From Terriglobia bacterium (GTDB lineage: Bacteria; Acidobacteriota; Terriglobia; Terriglobales; Acidobacteriaceae), in the NCBI GenBank assembly GCA_020073015.1, contig JAIQFZ010000018.1, positions 1 through 48,656 on the forward strand: a stretch of 48,656 bases of DNA. Direction: 5' to 3'. Shown piece by piece: positions 1-9,503 of this stretch. The notes beneath the pieces were generated by a model. That model was not told the origin of the DNA. It saw only the letters and a list, made by a program, of their open reading frames with translations, and made no database searches. A program made the position numbers and the translations under genes. The stretch's first letter is position 1; each line of letters begins with the position of its first letter.

Positions 1-117
1 ACAGGCTTGTACATGACCCTGCATTGTAAGCTTCTTAAAATGATTGGCGAAACCAGGCGATTACACTCAGAACCCCCACCGGGCCGAGTTGTGAGTGAAA
101 TGGGGATTTTTCGCCAG

Positions 118-390
118 TTACGTTCGGCGAAGACCTTCCTTGCGTTTATCCGCAAGGATTTGAGAGGTCCTTGACCACATCCACAACGACACCAAATACC
201 AGCACGCGATCCAGAAGACGAGTACACCGAGTCCACGAACAACGAAGTAGAAATCGAATCCGAAATGCCAGCCGAAATGGCTGTGGTACACGGAAAGAAT
301 CCCCAGCAGGGACGACAAGCCCCCGAAGATGAGTACTTGGCGAACGATGAACCGCCTCTTCGCTACATCGGCCCGCTGCCTACTCGACAT
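118..390 (-). CDS. Small two-helix membrane protein, unknown function
   Basis: 90 residues. A basic N-terminus (MSSRQRADVAKRR) is followed by a hydrophobic segment at about residues 18-36 and a second one at about 48-72, then a basic tail (ADKRKEGLRRT). This is the pattern of a small inner-membrane protein with two helices and both ends in the cytoplasm. The ATG start lies about 11 bases after a weak purine-rich stretch. I recognise no family. It stands alone: the next gene on the same strand would be off the window, and 391-781 is empty. The copies of CAGGCGATTAC at 54-64 and 446-456 flank it, but this may be chance. It could be a spurious ORF, although the clean hydrophobic pattern argues for a real gene. 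Confidence 0.55.
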   Translation of the reverse strand: MSSRQRADVAKRRFIVRQVLIFGGLSSLLGILSVYHSHFGWHFGFDFYFVVRGLGVLVFWIACWYLVSLWMWSRTSQILADKRKEGLRRT

Positions 391-781
391 TTGCGAATCT
401 TACCCTTCGTCGCAATCCGCTGCAAATCAAGTCAACTGTTCAGAACAGGCGATTACGCTTATTGACCCTACGCCCCGCTGCCCACTCCCGGCATTCGCGC
501 CCCACTCACCCCGCTAGCGCGCGGGCCCCCGGCCTCTGGGTCCAAATCCGTGGTAGAGGGGGGTCGACAATTTTTCCCGAAGTGTACTACCCCGTCAAGG
601 ATGGGTCGGGGTTAGCTATACGAACGGGAAAGTTCACCCCCCACCACCAGACTTGGACCCAGGGGCCGGGTGCGCTGTCTAGCGAGGCGGTCGCTCTGCC
701 TGGAACGGAGAAGCGAGAGGGCGAGGGGCGAGATCGTTAAACGCAAAAACTTACGGGACCGAAACCCGACTGGCTACTTGC
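391..781. other. Intergenic stretch without a supported gene
   Basis: About 390 bases between the small membrane protein and the end of the DUF3857 gene. The middle (500-720) is very GC-rich with runs of G and C. One forward reading frame stays open (462-740), but its product is arginine-, proline- and glycine-rich with no hydrophobic core or recognisable domain, and it has no ribosome binding site. I treat it as non-coding. No RNA gene or clear terminator was recognised. Confidence 0.5.
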
Positions 782-3700
782 CTACTGGTTCTTGGTATTG
801 GCCATGCGCTGGATTGCCCGCTGTGCCAGCATGTACGTAGAATTCGGTCTCGGTTCACCTTCACTGTCTTTTTCAACTTTTCGGTAAGTAGTCAGAGCGG
901 CGTCCAAGCGACCGTACTGCTCGGCAATTCGTCCGAACACATACCAGACTGCTGAGTTCGGCTCCTCCATGCCGCTTTGATCCATTGCTTGGATAAGCAA
1001 TTGGTGCGCCTCGCCTACACGGCCTACCTCGGCATAGACCGACGACAAGGTGTGTGTAACTCCGAAGTTCTTGTTTTCTGTCAGACGAGCCGCTCGTTGT
1101 GCCGTTTCGATAGCGTCATTGGGCAAGTGTTCAAGGAATAGTGCGTTCCATGCGTAGTTGTTTAGAAGTGACGCGCGTGGCTCTCCCTTTTTTAGAGCGT
1201 CGCGCAGAATACTGAGCGATTCATCTATCTTACCTTGACGTTCGGCTGCATCGGAAAGAACCTCAACTGCATCAGCATCTTTGGGGCTACGGTCGAGCCG
1301 TTTCTTGGCAGCGTTTTCGATAGCTTTCCAATCCTTCAACTCCACGCATGCGTACACAAAAGACTTGAATGCAGTGGGTGAATCTAAGGAACTGCGGAGC
1401 AAACGTTCCGACGTGGAGCGCGCCTCGTTCCAGCGTTTCAGTGTGGCATACGCGCTGGAGAGCGCCAAATCATATGCAGCGCGCTGTGTATCATCAGTGG
1501 CTTGTTCGCGGCCAGCGACCAAAGTCGGAAGAAGGGGTGCTATCTCATCGGAATCAATCAACAATATTACTGCAGCACGTTCGATGGTGGACTTGCCCCC
1601 GTTCTGTCCCTTGCGCCAGAGTCGCGGAAATATGGGCCCATCGAGCGGATCATCGCCGCCTGAGACGCTCTGCTCTTCGCGTGCCCAATCAAGCCATTTT
1701 CGCGCAGCTGCCACGTCTCCCTTCTGCAGCCTAGCAAGAGCAGTTCGTCCCATAAAACGCATCTCCCCGACTGGAAGAATGTGGTAATGCTCTCCGTCTT
1801 TGGAAACGTAAAGAGAAAGATCGCTTAGACCTAAACAACGGACCGTGACTCGGTAACCCGTGGTGTCGTCACCCTCAGCGGAGGTCTTCATATTGCTAAG
1901 GAACACGTCGCCGCGCGCTTCTTGTGCAAGATCCGCAACTGCTGTATTGCGAATGTAATTTGCGAGACCACGCAACGAATCCACGGTTACCTCTTCTTCC
2001 TGCAAGGCACCTTTCTTTTTGGCTGCGGGAGCTTTAGCGAACATGTCCACGGCGCGTGGATCAGGGCTGTCCGGTCCTACGACCAGGGTCAGCATTTTTT
2101 GGACAAAAGCAATGGGGTCTTTCTCTGAGGTGACAAGGGATTCATGTGGCTGTGTCGTCGCAAGCGCGTTGATGAGCTCTAGACTGGAATCCCCTGTGTT
2201 GACCTTTGAAAGTAGATCGGCGGCCTGCTTATAGTAACGAAGGTTCAGCAGTCGGTTTGCCGCAGTGGTTAGCGCCTCCATTCGAGCTTTTTCATCGCTT
2301 GTGAGCTCAAAGGATTTCTTCAATCCTGCTTCCGAGCCCTGTGTAGCCGTGCGGCTAGCCACGACCAAAGCAATTCTTGTGGCATCAGGCTCCAGTTGCG
2401 TCGCCAGTTCCTCCACATCCTTGAACTGACGGGAATAGAAAAGGGCAAATAGCAAATTGTTATCAAGTGCCTTCCACGTGGATTTTCGTTTCTTCAATTC
2501 CCGGTATTGCTCAACCGCTCCTTTGATATCCGCCTTGTCTGAATAACGTTCTCCGTTACTGTCGTACTCCAACATAATGGCGAAGTCGATGCGAGCATCG
2601 TCGTCATCAGGATCCAGGTCCAACGACTTGCGATACTGCTCCGCGGCGGCGGTCAAGTCACATCCTTTCTTGAACCGTCGACCGATAAGATCGTGCTCCA
2701 GAATCCAGCCGTATGTCTTGTGAGCCAATGCAGAACTCGGCTCTAGCCGGACTGCCTCTTTCGCCTCCGTGCGGGCTGCTTCGCCCAATCCGGCCTCTAG
2801 CAAGCCATCTGCAATCTGGACGTGGTGGAGAGCCTCAGTGGGATGCACCTTCACTAGGCCGTCGAAGGCGGCAATCGCCTCACGCGTTTTTCCTGCCGAA
2901 AGCAAAGCGTATCCAACCTGGTCGAAGGCAACCGCGATAGCGTTAGACTTCCGCAACTCAACTACCGCCCTGCGCAACGCCTCGCCTTCCGCTGCCGTAT
3001 AGCGAGACTTCACCGTGTCGAATCGGAACGTGGCATTCACGATTCCATTTGGGTCAACACTATACTCCTGCGAGAGTTTCGCTGGTCCCAAGTCCTGCGT
3101 CCGGTTGTCTGGAACCGCCCGCAGCTTGAACCCTGGCGGCGTAATAATCTTGTATCTCCACTCGGTGATGAAGCCTGCTGGCAAGACGTAGTCAACCGAC
3201 CTCGGGGGAAGCGGCTTCTCGATTTTTGCCCTCTCTTTGGCTAAGTCCTCATCGTTTTTCTTGAAGTAATCCGGCAGACGACCGACGATGCCAGACAATG
3301 GGATGGCCATCCGCGCGTCATGGAGCGATGTCCATCCTCGTTTTGCTTTCACTGCTTCGATTCGAAAAAGAAACGGCTCCGTCAAATTTGTCCCATCGCC
3401 CCGCTCGACCTTTGGAGGCTCTTCGGACAGATAGGCACTTTTTACGTAGTCCTCCATTTCTTTCTCGACCTTTTTCGAATCACGGTCGGTGCCGTAATAG
3501 GCGCGATAGCGACGATCAATGTACCCGTGCGATTCCGAGCTCTCCACAACACGAGCCGGACCGAATTCCGCGAGGTGAAATTCTCTCGTCTCAAGCAGCA
3601 AGTTGTCGGCAGGAGCAGAGATTGGCGTTTGCACAGGCGAGGCACTTCCGTCCCTTATTACGAGCGCTTGCTTACCCTGGTCGCTGGGGGCCAACTGTCC

Positions 3701-4918
3701 AGGGGGAGAGAACTCATCGGTCGCGTCGATCCAGATGTCCGGTTTCCCAGGCACAAAAACGATGGCATGATTGAAGAGATTGTCACCGGGAAGGGACGGC
3801 GACACATCCTGTCCATCCCCAGCCTTAAGAAGTGCTAAGTAGGCGTCAATGCCAGAAGCGCGAAGCATCGCCACTAAGGTGGCAGCCTTGTCTTTGCAAT
3901 CGCCATACTTCCTCTGTAGCACCTCACTCGGGGGCTGCGGCACCAAGCTGGACTCGCCAAACTCCACGCCGGTGTATCGCACCAATTGATGAAGCTTGGC
4001 CGTAAGCTTGCGAATCTTATCAGTTCGGGAATCGCTTGCCGAAATGCTCTGGCTTACTAAAAGGCGAACATCATCCACTCGAATCTGCGGATCGGCCATC
4101 TGTTGATAGGCGGATGCTGCCTTCTGCCAGGAAGGCACAGTCGAGAATTCAACCTGCGGCCAATTCACGACATCGCTGGGCACGTTCAGTTCGGTCTGCT
4201 CGATAGGTGCAAGCGGACCGTCTTCGATCTTTATGCGCGTAACGCCACTCGTTGAAGTTTTGTCCACGATCGCGGCTGGCAGTAATCGCACTTCATATCT
4301 GAGCATTACCGAGGAAGGCGCTTCCAACAAGATACGCACGCGGCGAACCGGAACTCGCCGGGCGATAAAATATCGCCGGATGATTCCGCCGGGAATAGCA
4401 GGTGAAGTGTCTTGGAGACTTACCTGTACTTCGACCACCGAGCCGGTGGCAACTGCGGGCAGAGGACCACGATAGAGGCGTGTGTCGCTGTACACTTGCG
4501 AGGCGTCCTCTCTCGCGGGGGTATCCGACAATGTTTTTGGGTCGAGCATATGTTCTACTGCATCGCTCGTTATTACACGCGCATGTATCTCAGGCTGCTT
4601 CTGATGCCACGGCTCCCAACGCAAGCCCGTGCTGCCCCAAGACTTGACACCGGCACTGGAGTCCACCCTGTAAACGACGCGGAACTGTTCTCTTGCGGTT
4701 CCTTCTGAGTCGACTGATACTGATCGCTCGTCAAGGAGGACTGTCACATCAAAACCTTTTTCGCTTTCCACTGCGGCTGCTGCCTTTATGATCTCTGCTG
4801 GATTTCCAGTGAAAGCGGGGCCGGTCCAAGGGGCATCAGCACCTGCCGCATTAGTCGAAAGTGGGCCCCCAACCGCGAGGCTCATTACCGCGAAACACAG
4901 TAGGTTGCGAAGTCGCAT
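782..4918 (-). CDS. Exported DUF3857 / transglutaminase-like / TPR protein
   Basis: Start chosen at the ATG at 4918: AGGAAA lies just upstream and the product then begins with a signal peptide (MRLRNLLCFAVMSLAVGG, cleavage near residue 25). An ATG 30 bases further out gives a non-hydrophobic extension. 1378 residues. Residues about 45-240 match the DUF3857 pattern. About 285-400 is a transglutaminase-like domain with a papain-type triad in view: Cys341 (YGDCKDKA), His384 (FNHAIVF) and Asp398 (WIDATDEF). The rest is mostly helical, with TPR-like repeats at about 650-830 and again near the C-terminus (about 1110-1370). In Bacteroidetes and Acidobacteria such proteins are exported and of unknown substrate; the triad suggests a cysteine peptidase or acyltransferase acting in the periplasm. 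The gene is monocistronic here. Its base composition looks less GC-rich than the cyd or mutY regions. Confidence 0.9.
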   Translation of the reverse strand: MRLRNLLCFAVMSLAVGGPLSTNAAGADAPWTGPAFTGNPAEIIKAAAAVESEKGFDVTVLLDERSVSVDSEGTAREQFRVVYRVDSSAGVKSWGSTGLRWEPWHQKQPEIHARVITSDAVEHMLDPKTLSDTPAREDASQVYSDTRLYRGPLPAVATGSVVEVQVSLQDTSPAIPGGIIRRYFIARRVPVRRVRILLEAPSSVMLRYEVRLLPAAIVDKTSTSGVTRIKIEDGPLAPIEQTELNVPSDVVNWPQVEFSTVPSWQKAASAYQQMADPQIRVDDVRLLVSQSISASDSRTDKIRKLTAKLHQLVRYTGVEFGESSLVPQPPSEVLQRKYGDCKDKAATLVAMLRASGIDAYLALLKAGDGQDVSPSLPGDNLFNHAIVFVPGKPDIWIDATDEFSPPGQLAPSDQGKQALVIRDGSASPVQTPISAPADNLLLETREFHLAEFGPARVVESSESHGYIDRRYRAYYGTDRDSKKVEKEMEDYVKSAYLSEEPPKVERGDGTNLTEPFLFRIEAVKAKRGWTSLHDARMAIPLSGIVGRLPDYFKKNDEDLAKERAKIEKPLPPRSVDYVLPAGFITEWRYKIITPPGFKLRAVPDNRTQDLGPAKLSQEYSVDPNGIVNATFRFDTVKSRYTAAEGEALRRAVVELRKSNAIAVAFDQVGYALLSAGKTREAIAAFDGLVKVHPTEALHHVQIADGLLEAGLGEAARTEAKEAVRLEPSSALAHKTYGWILEHDLIGRRFKKGCDLTAAAEQYRKSLDLDPDDDDARIDFAIMLEYDSNGERYSDKADIKGAVEQYRELKKRKSTWKALDNNLLFALFYSRQFKDVEELATQLEPDATRIALVVASRTATQGSEAGLKKSFELTSDEKARMEALTTAANRLLNLRYYKQAADLLSKVNTGDSSLELINALATTQPHESLVTSEKDPIAFVQKMLTLVVGPDSPDPRAVDMFAKAPAAKKKGALQEEEVTVDSLRGLANYIRNTAVADLAQEARGDVFLSNMKTSAEGDDTTGYRVTVRCLGLSDLSLYVSKDGEHYHILPVGEMRFMGRTALARLQKGDVAAARKWLDWAREEQSVSGGDDPLDGPIFPRLWRKGQNGGKSTIERAAVILLIDSDEIAPLLPTLVAGREQATDDTQRAAYDLALSSAYATLKRWNEARSTSERLLRSSLDSPTAFKSFVYACVELKDWKAIENAAKKRLDRSPKDADAVEVLSDAAERQGKIDESLSILRDALKKGEPRASLLNNYAWNALFLEHLPNDAIETAQRAARLTENKNFGVTHTLSSVYAEVGRVGEAHQLLIQAMDQSGMEEPNSAVWYVFGRIAEQYGRLDAALTTYRKVEKDSEGEPRPNSTYMLAQRAIQRMANTKNQ

Positions 4919-5155
4919 GGCATTTTCCTGAGGAGGGTGACGCTGCAAAGTTCTGTCAGTTCCACCCGAGATAAAGTCTATGCCGCTGCCAAGCAGAAGG
5001 ATACCCGACGGCAGATTAGTAATTTTGCATCAAGTTAGAATCGTTGGGAAAGGGCGTTGCTCACTGTCAGCCGTGATGTGAGATGCTTTCAGAAGTCCCG
5101 TAATTCACTGCTAGCAACAGCAGGATTCATCCCTCTAGCGCCCTCTTGAGGACCG

Positions 5156-5701
5156 CTAGGGTAGCGCGACGCACCCCGCTGCACTCGATCTTGAGTCTCC
5201 CAGCCCGAACTGCGCGCCCACCCAGAGACTCGCGCTGATGACTCCGATCAGCCACGCGCGTCCCTCCGTGAATTGCTTCAGGACGATGGGACTGAATGCC
5301 AGGAACACACAATACATCGGTAGAATCCGGGCGAACCCGACTTGATTCCACAGCAAAGCCCCGGAGACAAATGTTTGCAGCGGGTGCGTTGCCCGATGCA
5401 TCCCGGTACCGGGAGAAAGGACAACCAGAATCCCCAGGACCAGCAGCGCGATGTGGGTCAGGTAGATCGTCCCGGTGCGCCGGAAGACTTTCGACACCAT
5501 CGCGGAGTTTCCGCTTCTCTGCCTCAGCGGAAGGTAAACCCAGCTGGAGACTAGTCCCGACAGAAAAACGAAGCCGTCCGGAGCCGAGGCGTAGCCGAAC
5601 GTGTACTCGGTGAAGCGTGCCAGGGGGTTGGGAAAGTGCCCCAATGACATCGCAACCAGGAAGTACCCACGCAACGTATCGACGCGCCAATCCCGCTGCA
5701 T
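5156..5701 (-). pseudogene. Truncated OpgC-like membrane acyltransferase fragment
   Basis: The frame begins MQRDWRVDTLRGYFLVAMSL and continues through a segment reading GYASAPDGFVFLSGLVSSW, which is typical of the N-terminal half of OpgC-family proteins (multi-pass membrane proteins related to glucan succinylation). About five hydrophobic helices are visible. The frame stops after about 182 residues with an unrelated polar tail (GDSRSSAAGCVALP). Family members usually have about 370-400 residues and ten helices, so roughly half is missing. I found no continuation in the other frames down to the DUF3857 gene. The start at the inner ATG is preferred because homology begins there; the upstream 14 residues are polar. 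Most likely a decayed gene. Confidence 0.6.
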
Positions 5702-5922
5702 GATAACTCTGGGGCAATCAGCATTCCGCCGGGAAGGCGGCATCCAGTGGCTCCTGGTGCTCGTTTAGCGCATACATGCGCAAAACCTTGCACGATCTGT
5801 GGAAAACCCTCCGTCCACCTAATATCGTTTCCCCGGCATGAAAGACGCCGCCCCCGGGCGGGCGTCTGTACCAAATCGGGAATCGGCATCCAGCGACTCA
5901 CGCAGATGGCTCGAAAGGCCGA

Positions 5923-5951
5923 TTGACAGCCGGAACCAAGGGGACTAGTTG
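5923..5951 (+). promoter_or_regulatory. Possible sigma-70-type promoter of the NHL gene
   Basis: A perfect TTGACA at 5923-5928 is followed after 17 bases by TAGTTG (5946-5951), a poor match to the -10 box. It would give a leader of about 70 bases before the ATG at 6032. Only the -35 box and the spacing are convincing. Confidence 0.25.
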
Positions 5952-6031
5952 TGGAGTGTACTGAGCCACAGACTCTCCGTTATCTGTAGCCCAGAAGACA
6001 GCCCGTTTCTGCGCCAACGAGGGGCACTTCC

Positions 6032-7342
6032 ATGAAGGCTTCTTCGGTTGGCCGTTTCCCCCGCGGCTCGTTCTTGATCTGGATCGTTATCGGCGCTGTT
6101 CCCATCACCCTCGCCCAGCCTCGCGGTACTTGGGCCATACATGATACAGCCGTTCCCGCGTGTGGGGCCGCGTGTGACAGCCAACCGCCCGCGCTCCCGA
6201 CGGCTGAGCAGATTGACTATCTAGGGACCTATTCTCCCGACGGAAAATATAGAACGAGGGTGCGAGCCGGGAGCGGCAACGTCCTTGGCTCGGCATCGTC
6301 GTCTCGCTCCTCCCGGGGTTGGTCGCGGCCCAGCGAGGTTCCCGGTTCCATCAATCTTCATCCCAGAGAGCGTGTGGAAGAGAACTATGAAGTTCCCGCC
6401 CACGCTGTGAAACCTGTAAAAGGTCAATCCATCCTGGCGTCACTTCGGGACAGCATTGTCACGTTTGTCTACGGACGGGAACGAATTCTGCTGGCGCCCC
6501 ATCACGTTACGGTTGACTCCCGCGGACGCATGCTCATTGTTGACCCGGACGCCCGCGCCGTTCACGTCCTCGGGGGCGGGGACTCCTTCCGCATCGCCGG
6601 GGGTCCGCAACGCCGCCTGCGGTTGCCGAATGGAATTGCGGTCGACGCAGCCGACAACATTTACGTCGCCGACTCCGAGCGCGGACTCGTCTTGGTGTAC
6701 GCCCCCGACGGGAAGTTTCTCCGCTACCTCGGCAAACGCGGAGACGAGACCCTGTTTCACTACCCGACCGCCATTGCCATTGACCAAAACAGCGGCCGCC
6801 TGTTTCTGCTCGATTCGCCTCGTCACCTTCTGTTTGTACTCGATCTCGAAGGCAACGTCCTCCAACGCATCGGGCGGCGCAGCCCCCATGCCATCGGAAG
6901 ATTCAGTGGCGATACCATTCCCATGGACCTTGACTATCCTACCGAGATCGCGATCGGGAACAACGAACTGGTGGTGGTGGACTCGGGAAATTCGCGCATC
7001 CGCATCATGGATCTGCAGTGCAAGCCTACGGCGCAATTCAGGATTCCCGCCACCCCAGGCCCGCCCATCCTTGACGAGGTAGGCCTCGGCGTGGACCTGA
7101 CCGGCAATATCTATATCAGCACCATCCGAGACTCACAGATCAGAATTTACGGCCGCGATGGCTCCCTGCTGGGTTCGTTTGGCCACACCGGCACGGAAAT
7201 TGGAGAGTTCAATTCTCCCGCCGGCTTGTGGATTGATGGGACGAACCGGCTCTACGTTGCCGACACGAACAATGGCCGGGTCCAGGTGTTTCAACTCAGT
7301 CACGATTCTGAAAGTGAAACCGATCCGGAAGCAACCAGGTAA
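6032..7342 (+). CDS. Secreted NHL-repeat beta-propeller protein
   Basis: 436 residues. GAGGGG sits about 9 bases before the ATG. The N-terminus has a basic region and a hydrophobic segment (FLIWIVIGAVPITLAQ), consistent with a signal peptide cleaved near residue 29. After a low-complexity linker (about 80-125), six NHL-type repeats follow (about 155-430), each with a pattern like IAVDAADNIYVADSERG or LWIDGTNRLYVADTNNGRV. Six repeats fit a closed six-bladed propeller. NHL propellers usually bind proteins, peptides or glycans; no catalytic residues for a lyase are obvious, so a binding role outside the cytoplasm is inferred. It is transcribed alone and converges on mrp with no clear terminator between them. 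Confidence 0.85.
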   Translation: MKASSVGRFPRGSFLIWIVIGAVPITLAQPRGTWAIHDTAVPACGAACDSQPPALPTAEQIDYLGTYSPDGKYRTRVRAGSGNVLGSASSSRSSRGWSRPSEVPGSINLHPRERVEENYEVPAHAVKPVKGQSILASLRDSIVTFVYGRERILLAPHHVTVDSRGRMLIVDPDARAVHVLGGGDSFRIAGGPQRRLRLPNGIAVDAADNIYVADSERGLVLVYAPDGKFLRYLGKRGDETLFHYPTAIAIDQNSGRLFLLDSPRHLLFVLDLEGNVLQRIGRRSPHAIGRFSGDTIPMDLDYPTEIAIGNNELVVVDSGNSRIRIMDLQCKPTAQFRIPATPGPPILDEVGLGVDLTGNIYISTIRDSQIRIYGRDGSLLGSFGHTGTEIGEFNSPAGLWIDGTNRLYVADTNNGRVQVFQLSHDSESETDPEATR

Positions 7343-7432
7343 CCCACTCTGAAATCTGCCGCGCACAATCCTGGCGGTCCTGGATATTGGTGCGGGCCCC
7401 CGTGAACCGGGTTCAAGAACTGGAGCCTTGCC

Positions 7433-8281
7433 CTACTGGATTTGGATCACGCCCTCAGAACTGCTCGACTTGATCTCCTCCACGCGCGCCACCACCTTGC
7501 GGGCAAATTCGTACAGCGATTTCGCGTGCGGCGAGTCTTCGCCCTGGAGCACGGCCGGCGATCCGCTGTCGCCCGACTTGCGGATCTCGGGGTCCAGTTC
7601 CACGCCTCCCAGAAAAGCCGTATCGAACTGCTTCGCCATCTTCTCGGCGCCACCACGCGAAAAGATATCGATCTCGTGGCTGCAATGCGGACAGATGAAG
7701 TAGCTCATGTTCTCGACGACACCCACGATGTCCACCTTCATCTGCCGGAACATCTCGATCGCCTTGCGCGCATCCTGCAGCGAAACGTCGGACGGAGTAG
7801 AGACCACAATCGATCCTGTCAACGGTACCGTCTGAATCAGCGAAAGCGCCACATCTCCCGTTCCCGGCGGAAGATCAACCACCAGGTAGTCGAGCTGCCC
7901 CCACTCCACCGACCCCAGAAACTGCCGGATGATCGAATGCAGCATCGGCCCGCGCCAGATCAGCGGCTTGTCTCCGGGATTGAGGAAGCCGACCGAGATG
8001 ACCTTGAGACCATGTGCTTGGATCGGCGAGATGTGATTCTCGCCCATCACCTTGGGCTGTTCGCTGGTGCCGAGCATGAGCGGAACATTCGGCCCGTACA
8101 CGTCGCCGTCCAGCAATCCCACTTTGTGCCCCATCCTGCTCAGCGCGATGGCCAGGTTTACTGCCAGCGTGGTCTTACCGACTCCACCTTTGCCGGAACC
8201 AACCGCGATAATGGCGTTGACGCCGGGAAGAGGTTGCGGAGTTGGTTGCTGCTGACCAGGATGATGGGAATGAGCGCTCAC
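7433..8281 (-). CDS. mrp: Mrp/NBP35-family iron-sulfur cluster carrier ATPase
   Basis: 282 residues. The deviant Walker A motif GSGKGGVGKTT is at residues 28-38, the following LLDGDVYGPN is typical of the family, and Walker B is DYLVVDLPPGTGD (about 131-143). The CPHC pair (Cys197 and Cys200) is the conserved motif that bridges an Fe-S cluster across the dimer. Known role of the family: a cytosolic scaffold or carrier that delivers Fe-S clusters to apoproteins. The N-terminal MIP18/DUF59 domain found in many bacterial Mrp proteins is absent; only a short His-, Gln- and Pro-rich tail precedes the ATPase. It may serve Fe-S enzymes such as the MutY encoded in this window, but nothing in the sequence shows this. 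Confidence 0.95.
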   Translation of the reverse strand: MSAHSHHPGQQQPTPQPLPGVNAIIAVGSGKGGVGKTTLAVNLAIALSRMGHKVGLLDGDVYGPNVPLMLGTSEQPKVMGENHISPIQAHGLKVISVGFLNPGDKPLIWRGPMLHSIIRQFLGSVEWGQLDYLVVDLPPGTGDVALSLIQTVPLTGSIVVSTPSDVSLQDARKAIEMFRQMKVDIVGVVENMSYFICPHCSHEIDIFSRGGAEKMAKQFDTAFLGGVELDPEIRKSGDSGSPAVLQGEDSPHAKSLYEFARKVVARVEEIKSSSSEGVIQIQ

Positions 8282-8391
8282 GGGAACCCCTTTCAGAATC
8301 AGCCACGAGTAGGCGGAATCTTTTGATTATACGGGAGCGAAGGGGTTGAACTCTCCCGCGGCGTCCAGTGATCACTCCGAATCACCCGACC

Positions 8392-8425
8392 TGAAGACTG
8401 ATGGCTGATAGCTGACGGCTGAGAG
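8392..8425. repeat. Short degenerate tandem repeat at the end of cydB
   Basis: Imperfect repeats of about 7-11 bases of the type CTGATRGCTGA (CTGAAGACTGATGGCTGATA and onward) directly follow the cydB stop. Similar low-complexity strings occur at 37621-37730 and 12113-12130. Confidence 0.5.
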
Positions 8426-9469
8426 CTAGTAGTGCCCTTCCCCCACTTCCACCTTGCCGCTAAACTTGCGATAGACAAACACGAAGTATCCGACCGCCAG
8501 CACTGCGCCCAGGGTCCACCAGGCCAGGCCCACCGTCAGGCCGTGACTGCCGGCCGCGGTGTTGTAGATCGTCAGATCATTTTGCCGGTCGCGCGCAGGC
8601 AGCACCACGGGATAAAGGGCAAAGGCCGCCCCCACCAGCATCCCCACGATGTACAGGCTGGAGGCAGCGAACGCAAGTTTCTCCCTGCCACTGGGGTTAG
8701 CCCACAGCATCAAGGCCAGGCTTGCGAAAACAACAATCGGCACCAGTATCCCGACGCCATGCTTTCCGTAGTTCGTCATGATTTCTGGCCGTATGAAGTA
8801 CGTCGCCACCAGCGCGGAGCAAGTGAGAAAAAACTGCAGCGGCCAGCACAGCAGCGCGGAGCCCCGCGCGCGACGGCCAAGATCTGCGTCCGTCTTCAGG
8901 GCAACATAATAGGAGCCGTGCGCCGTCAACGTGACCAGGGAGACCGCCCCGATCAGCACCGTGTACCAATCCAGAATGCCCGTCTGCGGTCCGAGTTTGA
9001 AGTTAGTCCAGAGTGGTTCGAAGAAGTAGCCGGTCGAATCGAGCGGCACGCCGCGCACCACGTTGCCCAGCGCCACCCCGAAAAACAGGGCCAGCAGGAT
9101 GCTCGAAACACTGAATACCACATCGAAGAAATCCTGCCACATCGTGCTTGCAACATGGGCGCGAAATTCGATGCCGATGGCGCGCAGAATGAGCAGCCAC
9201 AGCACCATCATCAGCGGCAGATAGAATCCGCTGAAGCTGGACGCGTAGAGCCGCGGAAACGCGAAATAGAGCGTGCCCCCGGCGGCCAGCAGCCAGACTT
9301 CGTTGCCGTCCCAGACCGGGCCGACGGCCCGCAGTACTTTGCGGCGTTCATCAGGTTCTTTGGCCGCGATCAGATAAATCGCGCCCGCGCCCAGATCGAA
9401 TCCGTCGAGCACGGCATACGCCGTGATCATCGCCGCGACAATCCAGTACCAAAGGCTCGCCATGTTCAT
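8426..9469 (-). CDS. cydB: Cytochrome bd ubiquinol oxidase subunit II
   Basis: 347 residues with about eight or nine hydrophobic helices. The N-terminal region reads AVLDGFDLGAGAIYL, and then WDGNEVWLLAAGGTLYFAFP, both hallmarks of CydB. It forms the bd-type quinol oxidase with CydA in the inner membrane, reducing oxygen to water with quinol as donor and without pumping protons. It starts 34 bases after the cydA stop on the same strand, so the two form an operon. Two in-frame ATGs lie six bases apart (9469 and 9463), both close to GGAGGCAGG; the inner one may be the real start. I saw no small cydX-like frame after it. Confidence 0.96.
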   Translation of the reverse strand: MNMASLWYWIVAAMITAYAVLDGFDLGAGAIYLIAAKEPDERRKVLRAVGPVWDGNEVWLLAAGGTLYFAFPRLYASSFSGFYLPLMMVLWLLILRAIGIEFRAHVASTMWQDFFDVVFSVSSILLALFFGVALGNVVRGVPLDSTGYFFEPLWTNFKLGPQTGILDWYTVLIGAVSLVTLTAHGSYYVALKTDADLGRRARGSALLCWPLQFFLTCSALVATYFIRPEIMTNYGKHGVGILVPIVVFASLALMLWANPSGREKLAFAASSLYIVGMLVGAAFALYPVVLPARDRQNDLTIYNTAAGSHGLTVGLAWWTLGAVLAVGYFVFVYRKFSGKVEVGEGHY

Positions 9470-9503
9470 CCTGCCTCCGGCGACGGCCGGAGATTCTTGC
9501 CAC

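Noticed and set aside
54-456. CAGGCGATTAC occurs at 54-64 and 446-456, flanking the small membrane-protein gene.
   Set aside because: Only 11 bases, direct orientation, no further similarity around; may be chance.
462-740. Forward open frame of 92 codons.
   Set aside because: GC-driven frame, Arg/Pro/Gly-rich product, no ribosome binding site or domain.
5840-6031. Structured-looking leader of the NHL gene, considered as a cyclic-di-GMP or other riboswitch.
   Set aside because: Small hairpins are present but the conserved core of known riboswitch classes was not found.
7405-7430. GGGTTCAAGAACTGG resembles a tRNA T-arm.
   Set aside because: No acceptor, D or anticodon arm around it.
7343-7432. 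Expected bidirectional terminator between the convergent NHL and mrp genes.
   Set aside because: No stem with a T-run found on either strand.
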